DNA from: JACKAL01 sp964400355
Lineage (GTDB): Bacteria; Bdellovibrionota; Bdellovibrionia; Bdellovibrionales; JAGQZY01
Assembly (NCBI GenBank): GCA_964400355.1
Contig: CAYNTO010000007.1
Span: 1-64,000 of the forward strand
DNA: 64,000 bases
Direction of reading: 5' to 3'
In this document: positions 27,052 through 35,082 of the stretch, in pieces
Layout of the letters: each line of letters begins with the position of its first letter
Position numbering within the stretch: the first letter of the stretch is position 1
Notes under the pieces: generated by a model
Seen by the model: only the letters and a program-made list of their open reading frames with translations
Database searches by the model: none
Told to the model about the DNA's origin: nothing
Position numbers and translations under genes: made by a program

Positions 27052-28823
27052 CGCTTGAGCTCCTCTTTCCAATGTTTTTGCTGCTCATGGGCCTGGCCAT
27101 AAAACATATCTGCTCCGGACACATATCGCGCTCCCCACCTATGGGCAAACGATATCGCAGGAGAGTCCTGGCGATAATTCAGATCGACAAACCAAATAGG
27201 CCGCCACTGGGGATATTTTACAGTGAGAATTTCTTCTCCCAAATCGCCAGAGGCCCACACCAGAACTTGCGGCATCCAACCTTCTGGGGCCGGCGTCACT
27301 GGCTCTCCGGAGCGCGCACTAAAAACGATGGATTGTGGGTATTTTTCGCGAATGCTATCGGCCATGGAGCCCGACCCCCATATAGCCACTTGAAGTGTTT
27401 TCATGTTGATCGCCGCTTTCGCCAGCTGACTTTCGAAGCCTACCATATCGGTGCTGTGTCCTCGCCATGTTTTTTTGCGCTTAGACCACACTAAGGTGTT
27501 TATACCCTGATCGGCTTCTACCAATTGAGCTGCCCACGTTTTCAACGGACTCGTGACCGCAAAGGCACGAAACCCCAAGCGAAATAAAAAATCCACTGTA
27601 CGCTGGTTGGCATTTTCGCCATGAAGATGAATTGCAAAAATATTCATTCCGAGATCATTAAAAAAACCGCGATGATATACCGGGCTCCAGCTGTGGCGTA
27701 CCGGCGCGCCCAACAGTGCCGACTGCTCCTGGTAATGCTCATCCATTGACATCCAATCCACAAGCGACGGCTGATCGGCTGCTGAGCCTTTACCTTCGCG
27801 CAAAAAATTAATCAGCATTTTTGTTTTCATCAGTCGTCGATACCAACTCCAGCGCCCGTCGGAGGAGCGCGGCAAAAACGCGCGCGTCTGCGGTGACTCC
27901 ATCACCCACTCATGCCCCAGTTCCAAATGCATCCAACTTGTGATCAGAGGTGACCATTTTACCGCTTCTCGAGTGGCCCTCATCTTTTTGAGATCCGCCG
28001 CAAAAGTCGTTTCATCGGAATGATAGGAGTAAAAACAACGTTCGCGGACAATGGCAGGAGCATCCACCAATGTCATATCCCAGTCGATCAATGAACATTT
28101 AAGGGCCAACTGAAGTTCTACGTCCAAATTTCGAATTTGGCGAAATGAAAACAACAGCGGTGTGCGCAGATTCAATTGCAAAATGCGGCGAATCTGTTCG
28201 GTCGTGAGTAAATCATTACGCATTTCAAACGCCTGCAGACCCCAACCGTCACGGTCGGCAATCCAACTTTCGAAGTGGTTTTTGTCCAGTTGCCAAGGAA
28301 GCAATGTGAGTACGCCGCCGATATTTTTTATGGTTTTTGTAAAAAACTTTTTCTCTTCCGGCAAAAATGAGTATTCCCCCTCGGGAAGCATCAGTTCTTC
28401 GTCGGCAAGGCGCGCATAGTTTTGGTCGCGTTTAGTAAAAATATCTTTAGGCATCGCAAGTAGCGTCGGATTCGGATTGAGAGAGGGCCGATTTAAAAAA
28501 ACGTGCTTTCCCAAATCAACTTCGCGTCGAATCCAGATTTTGCGCACGTTCTTGGGGAGTTCTTCCGAGAATCCCGCACCTACAGAAATAAACACATCTT
28601 CCCGTTCGTTCTCCACACGACTCATCATTTGTACAAACACATCGTGCTCGATTTTTCGGAAGCCCTCCTCGCCTTTATCACGAAACAACAGGCGAATGGG
28701 ACCATGTAGCTCCTCGATACGCTCATCGAGACAAAACACGTAAGCGTCGGGACGATATTTTTGAATTCTTTTGAGTAGAGACGTTTTTCCCACGCCGCGA
28801 TGTCCGATAAGAGCATAGATCAT
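27048..28823 (-). CDS. Fused shikimate kinase / type I 3-dehydroquinate dehydratase / shikimate dehydrogenase
   Basis: 591-residue chain with three shikimate-pathway domains. Residues 1-165: shikimate kinase, Walker A GHRGVGKT (7-14), CLDERIEELHG with Asp33, and FRDKGEEGFRKIE with Arg56; the usual DxD appears as CxD and GGG as GAG. Residues about 180-345: type I dehydroquinase, Glu200/Arg202 in FEMRND, SYH with His268, Lys289 in AVKW as candidate Schiff-base lysine. Residues about 365-591: shikimate dehydrogenase, GAPVRHSWSP, VTSPLK with catalytic Lys428, GINT, and HSTD with Asp459 (usual GxNTD). The domain order K-D-E equals the C-terminal half of AROM. Its start overlaps the aroA stop as ATGA. 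First and third domains are secure, the middle somewhat less so. Confidence 0.87.
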   Translation of the reverse strand: MIYALIGHRGVGKTSLLKRIQKYRPDAYVFCLDERIEELHGPIRLLFRDKGEEGFRKIEHDVFVQMMSRVENEREDVFISVGAGFSEELPKNVRKIWIRREVDLGKHVFLNRPSLNPNPTLLAMPKDIFTKRDQNYARLADEELMLPEGEYSFLPEEKKFFTKTIKNIGGVLTLLPWQLDKNHFESWIADRDGWGLQAFEMRNDLLTTEQIRRILQLNLRTPLLFSFRQIRNLDVELQLALKCSLIDWDMTLVDAPAIVRERCFYSYHSDETTFAADLKKMRATREAVKWSPLITSWMHLELGHEWVMESPQTRAFLPRSSDGRWSWYRRLMKTKMLINFLREGKGSAADQPSLVDWMSMDEHYQEQSALLGAPVRHSWSPVYHRGFFNDLGMNIFAIHLHGENANQRTVDFLFRLGFRAFAVTSPLKTWAAQLVEADQGINTLVWSKRKKTWRGHSTDMVGFESQLAKAAINMKTLQVAIWGSGSMADSIREKYPQSIVFSARSGEPVTPAPEGWMPQVLVWASGDLGEEILTVKYPQWRPIWFVDLNYRQDSPAISFAHRWGARYVSGADMFYGQAHEQQKHWKEELKR

Positions 28824-30010
28824 AGCATCTGCCCCTCGACGATCTCCCAGAACTCCGGAAAACTTTTATTAGTGACACTTTTGTCGGTGATATTTAGTTG
28901 CGCGCCGCCAAGGTTAGCAAGTTCAGCCGCCATCGCCATGCGGTGGTCGCCTTTAGGATCGAAATTACCGCTGCCGGAAAACGCGCTGGTGCGTCCATGG
29001 ATCATTACCCCGTTTTCAACAACGTCGACACGTCTGCCAATGCGCCTTAACAAGTCTAAGACGTTCTCGAGACGATCCGACTCTTTGAACTGCAAATTGT
29101 CCAGACCCGTAATTGTAGAAAAATCTTGAGCGCGCGCGCACAACACCGCTAGCACAGGAAATAGATCCGGTGAGTTCGAAATATCAACGTCCAAACCACG
29201 ATAGTTATCCTGTTTTTTTATATAAAACATTTTTCCAGTGCGCTCATATTGTATTTTCATACGCCTAAAAAAATCAAAAAATATAGAGTCGGGCTGGATG
29301 CTCTGCACTGGTAAATTTTTTATTTCGATCTCGCCGTCAACAATTGCGCATGCTGCTAATGCAAACAGGGAACTCATGTCCTGTTCTATGACCAAAGTGG
29401 TGGCCATTGGTTTCTGCGTGGCTTTTACCACTAAAACGGGATCGGCGGTGGACGACGCCTCTTGAACTCTTCCCTTTCCGCCACAGTCTTCGATCACTCT
29501 GAGAGTCATGTCCAAATAACCTCGCGAAGGCAACTGTCGCGGCATTGTGATACGCAAGTCCTCTGCGAGACCCCAACTGCTGAGTGCGATTGACGACAAA
29601 AATTGGCTCGACTGCGTGGATGTGCACTGAATCTCGCGCCGAGCCGCCCAGCCCTCACTTGCAATGGAAAGTGAGGTGCCGTTGAGCGAATATGTAACTC
29701 CCATTTGGTCGAAAAAATTGAAGAGCTCCTTCATTGGCCGACGAAATAATTGTTCAGTCCCGCGCAGTTGATAGTTTCCAGGCTGTCGAGAAACTCGCAC
29801 GGCTAAAAAGCGAAAGGTCGTGCCACCATCGCCGCAGAAAAAAGATGTTTCTCCAGCCTTAAATGCACGCAATGCATTCTGTAGATACACGACATCGTCA
29901 CTTTGTGTGATACCCCGAATTTGAACATGTTCGGAAAAGGACTGTATGATCAAGGCCCGATTATAAATCGACTTCGAGCTAGATATTTCTCCGCGAAACG
30001 TAAATCTCAT
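28820..30010 (-). CDS. aroA: 3-phosphoshikimate 1-carboxyvinyltransferase (EPSP synthase)
   Basis: 396 residues, slightly short for the family. It joins phosphoenolpyruvate to shikimate-3-phosphate. Visible are the N-terminal SSSKSIYNRAL with the substrate lysine, GDGGTTFRFLA (the PEP-binding GNAGT equivalent), the TSTQSSQFLSS segment with Gln, DPVLVV, the FKESDRL block and the C-terminal GDHRMAMAAELA. It begins 4 nt after the aroB stop and overlaps the fused aroKDE start, so it is translationally coupled on both sides. Confidence 0.95.
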   Translation of the reverse strand: MRFTFRGEISSSKSIYNRALIIQSFSEHVQIRGITQSDDVVYLQNALRAFKAGETSFFCGDGGTTFRFLAVRVSRQPGNYQLRGTEQLFRRPMKELFNFFDQMGVTYSLNGTSLSIASEGWAARREIQCTSTQSSQFLSSIALSSWGLAEDLRITMPRQLPSRGYLDMTLRVIEDCGGKGRVQEASSTADPVLVVKATQKPMATTLVIEQDMSSLFALAACAIVDGEIEIKNLPVQSIQPDSIFFDFFRRMKIQYERTGKMFYIKKQDNYRGLDVDISNSPDLFPVLAVLCARAQDFSTITGLDNLQFKESDRLENVLDLLRRIGRRVDVVENGVMIHGRTSAFSGSGNFDPKGDHRMAMAAELANLGGAQLNITDKSVTNKSFPEFWEIVEGQML

Positions 30011-30014
30011 CGTA

Positions 30015-31058
30015 CTAATCCTTTAGCCATCCCTGTCTTCGCGCCTCATTTACTATGGCATCCACGGATACTTTTTCCCGCCAGTCGGCCCCCGCATTTT
30101 TTAAAAAAACAAAATCGATCTCACGGCCGCCAGTCGCTTTTTTATCGGCGAGTAGTAAACTCTCCAGCTCCCTGGCTGAAAACTTATAATGTGAACCCTG
30201 CTCGTCCCATATGGCGACACCTTGCCTCTTAACAAATGCGATAACATCAGCCAGCAATTCAGTATACAAGAACTGTTTAAAGCTACTCCAGCGCAAAGTG
30301 AATATCAACCCCTGGAGCACACAAAGTCCGTGGGGCTGATGGGTGACGGCCTCGAGGGCATGGCCAAAGGTATGGCCGAGATTCAATTTTTTGCGAACGC
30401 CGCTTTCTTCGTAGGGATCCTTAAGAACCACGTCATATTTTGTTTGAATCATAGCCGGCAGGTGCTTCCACATGAGATCGCGCAAGTCCTGACGAGGCGC
30501 TTTGAACAGCTCGCCCACAAAATGAGGCTCCCAAAGTAAAAACGTTTTCAGCGCTTCACCAAAACCATCTACAACCCTTTCATGGGGAAGTGCAAACAAC
30601 ACATCTTTAAAAATATACACTTTGTCAGCGGGATAAAATGTTCCTATCTGGTTTTTTATCCCTCCCACGTTGAGCGCTGTCTTTCCACCATGGGCCGAGT
30701 CAATGGCGGCAAGCCATGTGGTAGGTATATGCACCAGCCCCACTCCACGCTTGAGCACCGAGGCGACGAATCCGCCGAAGTCACCGAGCGAGCCGCCACC
30801 AGCAACCACAATGCGCGAGGCACGATGGGCCGTATTCCCCCACGCCGCGCATATTTCTTCGATATGTTCGATCGCCAGTTTTAGGTCCTTGAGTTTCTCA
30901 CCGGCATCTACAATGTAAATATGTTTCCAGGCCTCACAGACCGACTGGAAAGACTCCACCAATGCCCGATCTAAAATCAATAAGTCGTTCTCGTGGTCGG
31001 CAAAACTCAGGTCTAAGCGTTCCTGGAGTACAACTTCGCTTTTAAAATTATTGCGCAT
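30015..31058 (-). CDS. aroB: 3-dehydroquinate synthase
   Basis: 347 residues. It converts DAHP to 3-dehydroquinate with NAD and a divalent metal. Key blocks are GGGSLGDFGGFVAS (NAD loop), RGVGLVHIPTTWLA, the IDSAHGGKTALN segment (family form VDSSVGGKT), and LNLGHTFGHALE carrying the metal histidines. The ATG overlaps the last 11 nt of ung. It is the first aro gene of the unit aroB-aroA-aroKDE-aroC. Confidence 0.96.
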   Translation of the reverse strand: MRNNFKSEVVLQERLDLSFADHENDLLILDRALVESFQSVCEAWKHIYIVDAGEKLKDLKLAIEHIEEICAAWGNTAHRASRIVVAGGGSLGDFGGFVASVLKRGVGLVHIPTTWLAAIDSAHGGKTALNVGGIKNQIGTFYPADKVYIFKDVLFALPHERVVDGFGEALKTFLLWEPHFVGELFKAPRQDLRDLMWKHLPAMIQTKYDVVLKDPYEESGVRKKLNLGHTFGHALEAVTHQPHGLCVLQGLIFTLRWSSFKQFLYTELLADVIAFVKRQGVAIWDEQGSHYKFSARELESLLLADKKATGGREIDFVFLKNAGADWREKVSVDAIVNEARRQGWLKD

Positions 31059-31764
31059 GTTCAGGAAGCTCCCAATGGATAGGGCTCAATTTATTCTTAA
31101 TCAGAAACGTGTTCGCTTTCGAAAATTGCTTTGTGCCAAAAAAACCGCGAGAGGCAGAAAGCGGAGACGGATGCACACTTTCCAAAACCAAGTGTTTATC
31201 GCGATCAATAAACGCACCTTTTTTCTGCGCATAGGCGCCCCACAAAAAAAACACAATGGGTGTTGGAGAATCGTTGAGGACATGAATCACTCGATCCGTG
31301 AATTTTTCCCACCCGCGATTTTTGTGCGAAGCGGGTTGGTTGGCCTCCACCGACAGCACACTGTTCAAGAGAAGCACGCCTTGTTCGGCCCAGCTTTTTA
31401 GATACCCGTGCTTCGCAGGAGTGATACCTAAATCAGACTTGAGCTCTTTGTATATGTTGAGCAACGACGGCGGAGGTCGCACACCCGGTTGAACGGAAAA
31501 ACTAAGCCCATGCGCTTGCCCGGGACCATGATAAGGATCCTGCCCTAAAATAACAACTCTCACTTTATCGAAAGGAGTTGCATTGAACGCCGCAAAAAAT
31601 TCTCTGGGCTTAGGATAGATTACCTTGCGCTCCTGGATTTGCTGTTTCAGAAATGTGCGCAATTCATCCATATACGGTTTGCCGAACTCCTCTTGGAGAA
31701 CCTTTTTCCAACTCTCATGAAGGTTGATCGTCGACTTGCTATTAGGATCCGTAATAGTTTGCAT
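31048..31764 (-). CDS. ung: Uracil-DNA glycosylase, family 1
   Basis: 238 residues. It excises uracil from DNA. The active site VVILGQDPYHGPGQAHGLSF contains catalytic Asp76, and the second motif SVHPSPLSASRGF carries the catalytic His and the leucine-loop region; the intermediate PPPSLLNIYKEL is also conserved. It is upstream of aroB with an 11-nt overlap and so is probably the promoter-proximal gene of the aro unit. Confidence 0.97.
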   Translation of the reverse strand: MQTITDPNSKSTINLHESWKKVLQEEFGKPYMDELRTFLKQQIQERKVIYPKPREFFAAFNATPFDKVRVVILGQDPYHGPGQAHGLSFSVQPGVRPPPSLLNIYKELKSDLGITPAKHGYLKSWAEQGVLLLNSVLSVEANQPASHKNRGWEKFTDRVIHVLNDSPTPIVFFLWGAYAQKKGAFIDRDKHLVLESVHPSPLSASRGFFGTKQFSKANTFLIKNKLSPIHWELPEHAQ

Positions 31765-32011
31765 AAGTTGGTTTTAAGGAAGAATTGAAAGTGCGTCAAC
31801 CGTCTCGAAAAAGTGCGGCCCGAGTCGTATCATTCCAACACACCCTTCGTATTTTCGCAGCTAAAACGCGTATATCACCAGCACCCAGAACGAGACCTTG
31901 ACATAGTAGGTTTAGCGCCCAACTTTATGTTAGAATTAGAGGTGGGGAAAGACTCTTAATCCGCTACAGCAACGGCTGACGGAGCTTTCACCTAAACACA
32001 GAGGAGGGCTT

Positions 32012-32356
32012 ATGTTTGCAATGAATCTTGGTAAGCTCAACATCAATGAGGCCGAATTAAAGGCATATATCTACCAGCAGCTCAACGATATACAGCCTTA
32101 CATTGGTGATGACCCGGTTGCCATAAAGATGGCGCTTACGGAATCTGGCGAATTTGTCGTCAAAATGCAGTATCAGCACGATGGTGGCGAGGTCGCCACA
32201 GAGACAACGGGAGAAGACATCTTCAGCGCAATATCTAAGGCGAAGACTGCGTTTATTCGCTCGCTTGCATCTTTAGAAAATGCATTCGAGATGGAGCACG
32301 AAGACGACTATCGTGCCAGCGTAACTACGCATGTGGAAAAAAAGACGATTCACTAA
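32012..32356 (+). CDS. Small protein resembling ribosome hibernation factor HPF
   Basis: 114 residues. GAGGAGG precedes the ATG by 3-4 nt; a second ATG at 32021 would be better spaced. The segment FVVKMQYQHDGGEVATETTGEDIFSAISKAKTAFIRSL resembles the C-terminal part of the HPF/YfiA fold (beta strand, loop, then an AID-A-x-KL-like helix). The basic rRNA-contact residues are sparse and the C-terminus is acidic, so ribosome binding is uncertain. The 247 bp upstream hold the promoter region and show no gene. A hairpin follows 14 nt after the stop. Confidence 0.55.
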   Translation: MFAMNLGKLNINEAELKAYIYQQLNDIQPYIGDDPVAIKMALTESGEFVVKMQYQHDGGEVATETTGEDIFSAISKAKTAFIRSLASLENAFEMEHEDDYRASVTTHVEKKTIH

Positions 32357-32370
32357 TACTCCTGATTACA

Positions 32371-32392
32371 GGCACTGCAAACTTGTAGTGCC
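32371..32392 (+). terminator. Hairpin after the HPF-like gene
   Basis: GGCACTGCA / TGTAGTGCC forms a 9-bp stem including one G-T wobble, with a 4-nt loop. It is followed by TTGATTG rather than a clean T-tract, so it is a weak terminator or an mRNA-end structure. Confidence 0.5.
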
Positions 32393-32395
32393 TTG

Positions 32396-32410
32396 ATTGT
32401 CGTCGACAAT
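32396..32410. promoter_or_regulatory. 15-bp palindrome upstream of the TVP38 gene
   Basis: ATTGTCG-T-CGACAAT is a perfect inverted repeat about a single central base, between the preceding hairpin and the TVP38 start. Size and symmetry fit a dimeric repressor site; the regulator is unknown. Confidence 0.4.
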
Positions 32411-32438
32411 TCTCATTTTTGATGCTCCAATACCAGTC

Positions 32439-33119
32439 ATGAAAAAACGTTGGATTGGCATTTTCCTACTTCTGTTAACAATCTCCGCGTTTTTCTTTTT
32501 CGATTTGCACCATCTAATGGATCTCCAGTTTATTAAATCCCAACACTCTTTCCTCCAAGAGCTCTACGCCAATCACCCAATTCAAGTCATCGTGGCGTTT
32601 AGCACCCTCTATATCGTTACAACAGCGCTTTCTCTGCCCACCGTGATATTTCTCTCCGTTCTGGGAGGAGCTGTGTTCGGACTCATCACCGGAGCGATCA
32701 TCGTTTGCATTGCCAGTACACTTGGGGCCACTCTCTCTTTTTTAATGTCGCGCTGGATTTTCCACGACATGGTTCAAGCGCGTTTTTCCCATTACCTGAA
32801 AAGATTTAATGCAGGAATGAAGAAACATGGAGCCTTTTACTTATTCACACTACGCACGACTCCAGTTGTACCCTTCTTTATTGTTAATATCGTGATGGGG
32901 CTCACCAATATCCGCACACAGTTGTTTTTTTGGGTCAGCCTGGTCGGCATGATTCCCAGCAAGCTCATTTACGTCAACGCCGGCACACAGCTAGCCACCA
33001 TCGAACATTTTTCCGACATTCTTTCCGCGCGCGTACTCCTCTCACTTCTTTCACTGGCGCTCATTCCCCTCGCCTTAAAACTGATTCTGAATGTGGTGCG
33101 ACCAACTCCGATCCCGTGA
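32439..33119 (+). CDS. TVP38/TMEM64 (DedA-superfamily) membrane protein
   Basis: 226 residues with about five to six hydrophobic segments: an N-terminal helix (about 5-22), then TLYIVTTALSLP, the glycine-rich FLSVLGGAVFGLITGAIIV re-entrant region, the family hallmark FLFTLRTTPVVPFFIVNIVMGLT, and a C-terminal helix. Members are inner-membrane proteins linked to lipid scrambling or transport. The ATG at 32439 gives a normal N-terminus; a TTG at 32397 would begin inside the palindrome. The GT9 gene follows after 54 bp. Confidence 0.88.
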   Translation: MKKRWIGIFLLLLTISAFFFFDLHHLMDLQFIKSQHSFLQELYANHPIQVIVAFSTLYIVTTALSLPTVIFLSVLGGAVFGLITGAIIVCIASTLGATLSFLMSRWIFHDMVQARFSHYLKRFNAGMKKHGAFYLFTLRTTPVVPFFIVNIVMGLTNIRTQLFFWVSLVGMIPSKLIYVNAGTQLATIEHFSDILSARVLLSLLSLALIPLALKLILNVVRPTPIP

Positions 33120-33173
33120 TGACGACTCCGGCCTTGCCTCATCGACCGAATTAAGGAATTCTAAACCAAATAT

Positions 33174-34181
33174 ATGGCACATAAAGCGCTGCTAGTACGC
33201 CTCGACAAGATTGGCGATTTAGTTCTTACCTTACCTGCGGATCAACAACCTGCATTGGCTTCCTACGACTGCACATGGATAGTGGCAAAAAACATGGGTT
33301 TCGTTCCCGACCGAGCAATACCGCAACGAAAGCACTGCGAACTTTCAAAGCAATTCTCTATGGAAAGTTGGCGTGAACTGTGGTCCATACTCAAAAGAGT
33401 TAACCCCGACGTCACGGTTTCTTTTCAGGCGCCGTGGTGGGTGAACTTTGCATTTTTTATTTATGGGGTGCGGCTGCGCATTGGTGTGCTCAGCAAGTGG
33501 CATTCCTATGTTTTTCTCAACCGCGGTGTTCGACAAAAGCGCAGTGAAGCGAAGTTCAACGAGCTTGAGTACAATCATCAGCTCATTCACGAAGGGTTTC
33601 GCCAATCCGAACCCGTTGAGTACCCTTATCTACGACTGCGCGAGAAAAGTGGCGTTGAAGTGAGTGGATTACCGGAATCGTATGTGGTCGTCCATCCAGG
33701 TATGGCCGGCTCCGCTCGCAATTGGTCGCCAACAAAATACGTGGAGTTCATTGGCCAAATAGCCTCCCATCAATCGGTAGTCATCACCGGAACCGCAGCC
33801 GACCGACCGTATATCGAACCTATCAAAAATGCGCTTGGAAATATGCGCAACGTGATTTGGATGAACGAAAAACTCAACGTCGATCAGTTGATACACGTGC
33901 TCGCACGGGCGGGTCACTTGGTCGCACCAAGTACGGGCGTATTGCATCTTGCGGCATCTCTAGGCACTCCGGTCATTGGCATCTATAGCCCCGTTCAGGT
34001 TCAGACAGCAAAACGATGGGGGCCAAAAGGTAAAAACGCACAGACATTAACGCCAAAGGTCGATTGTCCCGGCCATTTTTCGTGCCTCTATGAGAAATGT
34101 CCTCATTTTGATTGTATGGAGCTTGTCACTAGCACAGAAATTTATAAGACTATTCAGCACGACAACGGATCAACCTCTTAA
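33174..34181 (+). CDS. Glycosyltransferase family 9 (heptosyltransferase-like)
   Basis: 335 residues. It transfers heptose or a related sugar from an ADP-sugar to LPS core, cytoplasmic face. N-terminal LLVRLDKIGDLVLTLP is the GT9 acceptor-domain signature. The C-terminal donor domain has VVVHPGMAGSARNWSP, VVITGTAADRPY, and APSTGVLHLAASLGTPVIGIY. The C-terminal CPGHFSCLYEKCPHFDC is cysteine-rich, as in several GT9 enzymes. Which core sugar it adds cannot be read. Downstream, the outer-membrane gene begins 14 bp later. Confidence 0.93.
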   Translation: MAHKALLVRLDKIGDLVLTLPADQQPALASYDCTWIVAKNMGFVPDRAIPQRKHCELSKQFSMESWRELWSILKRVNPDVTVSFQAPWWVNFAFFIYGVRLRIGVLSKWHSYVFLNRGVRQKRSEAKFNELEYNHQLIHEGFRQSEPVEYPYLRLREKSGVEVSGLPESYVVVHPGMAGSARNWSPTKYVEFIGQIASHQSVVITGTAADRPYIEPIKNALGNMRNVIWMNEKLNVDQLIHVLARAGHLVAPSTGVLHLAASLGTPVIGIYSPVQVQTAKRWGPKGKNAQTLTPKVDCPGHFSCLYEKCPHFDCMELVTSTEIYKTIQHDNGSTS

Positions 34182-34195
34182 TTGAAAGGTTTTTT

Positions 34196-34735
34196 ATGAA
34201 AAAGTTTTTTATTACCGCCCTTCTCTTTTTAATCCCGCTCTCGAGCCACGCTCTCCTTGAGATCCGCGCTGGTGCTGGCAAAAATATGTTTGATGAAGAC
34301 ACTTACGGTGGCCAACAGTTGGACGATTCTATGGGTTACAATCTCGACGTGATTTTTGAGCCGCCTATGCTCACCGATCTAGGCCTTGGCGTACGCTACG
34401 AAAAAATCAACTTTGATTTTGGCACCGGTGAAGCGGAGTGGACACGCATCGCGGGTTTGGTGAATTATCGTATCATTGATTTTATCGGGTATTTTGGAGT
34501 GATTGGCACTGTAGGGATTAGCAATGATTTTGAAATCGACTATCCAGCCGGTACTGCCTCTGACTTCGATGAAAAATTGAACTTCACCATTGGGCTTGAA
34601 GGCGGCGTAAATCTCGGCATCTTCAGCATCGGTGCTGAAGTAGGTAAGATGTTCGCCAAAGTTGAAAACCCAGGTTTCGCTGATATCGATCTCAATAGCA
34701 CCTACGCTAAAATTCTTTTCGGCATAGACATCTAA
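34196..34735 (+). CDS. Outer-membrane beta-barrel protein
   Basis: 179 residues with a signal peptide ending SSHAL (about residue 19). The mature part is a series of amphipathic beta strands with alternating hydrophobic residues (for example LGLGVRYEKINFDF, FIGYFGVIGTVGIS, LNFTIGLEGGVNLG) and a terminal strand YAKILFGIDI, consistent with a small eight-stranded barrel. GAAAGG precedes the ATG. Function unknown; it could be a structural or adhesion-type porin-like protein. Confidence 0.82.
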   Translation: MKKFFITALLFLIPLSSHALLEIRAGAGKNMFDEDTYGGQQLDDSMGYNLDVIFEPPMLTDLGLGVRYEKINFDFGTGEAEWTRIAGLVNYRIIDFIGYFGVIGTVGISNDFEIDYPAGTASDFDEKLNFTIGLEGGVNLGIFSIGAEVGKMFAKVENPGFADIDLNSTYAKILFGIDI

Positions 34736-34758
34736 ATTTTTGCGTCTCTGGTTTGGGG

Positions 34759-34914
34759 CGCTGGATGAGATGAGTTTGGAATTATTGTGATTTGCTTTTC
34801 GCGCGGACGGCCGTCCTTGGCCTGCGCCACCGTCGCCGTTGGCGATCGCGTCCCGCTCGGCGGAGCCCGCGCAAAAAACAAATCACAATAATTCCAAACC
34901 CATCTCATCCAGCG
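34759..34914. repeat. Long-hairpin repeat element, copy A
   Basis: Left arm 34759-34794 and right arm 34879-34914 are 36-nt inverted repeats with a single mismatch (at 34773). Between them, 34795-34878 is an 84-nt GC-rich core about 92% identical to the reverse complement of copy B's core. Inside the arms pairing continues as TTTT/AAAA and GCGCGG/CCGCGC. The core contains the palindrome GGACGGCCGTCC and a GCTC-GGCG-GAGC hairpin. The arms show no similarity to those of copy B. Lies in the 576-bp gap between convergent genes; no coding sequence is evident. I do not recognise the element. Confidence 0.9.
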
Positions 34915-34976
34915 AAGCAAATATAGGGGTATTTGGTCGAAAAAATTTCTCGTTGAAAAAAAATTACCAAAAATCC

Positions 34977-35008
34977 AAAAGGGCTCCAAAAACCTGGTGC
35001 CCTTTTTT
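34977..35008 (+). terminator. Intrinsic terminator between the two hairpin elements
   Basis: AAAAGGGCTCC / GGTGCCCTTTT (10 of 11 paired, 8-nt loop) ending in a T-run of six. It most likely terminates the outer-membrane gene; the A-tract on the other side could make it bidirectional. Confidence 0.85.
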
Positions 35009-35082
35009 ATTTCTCGTTCTCAACTCCCCAACAAATCTAAAGTCTCCAGCGAGCGCAGCGACGCTCCCACAGTATGAAGTCG

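Noticed and set aside
31898..31936. TTGACA as a sigma-70 -35 box for the HPF-like gene
   Set aside because: The nearest -10-like hexamer lies 22 bp away, too far, and the 17-bp position has no good match.
34841..34852. GCGATCGC octamer resembling cyanobacterial HIP1
   Set aside because: It occurs only inside the conserved element core and once in a coding gene; no genome-wide pattern is visible here.
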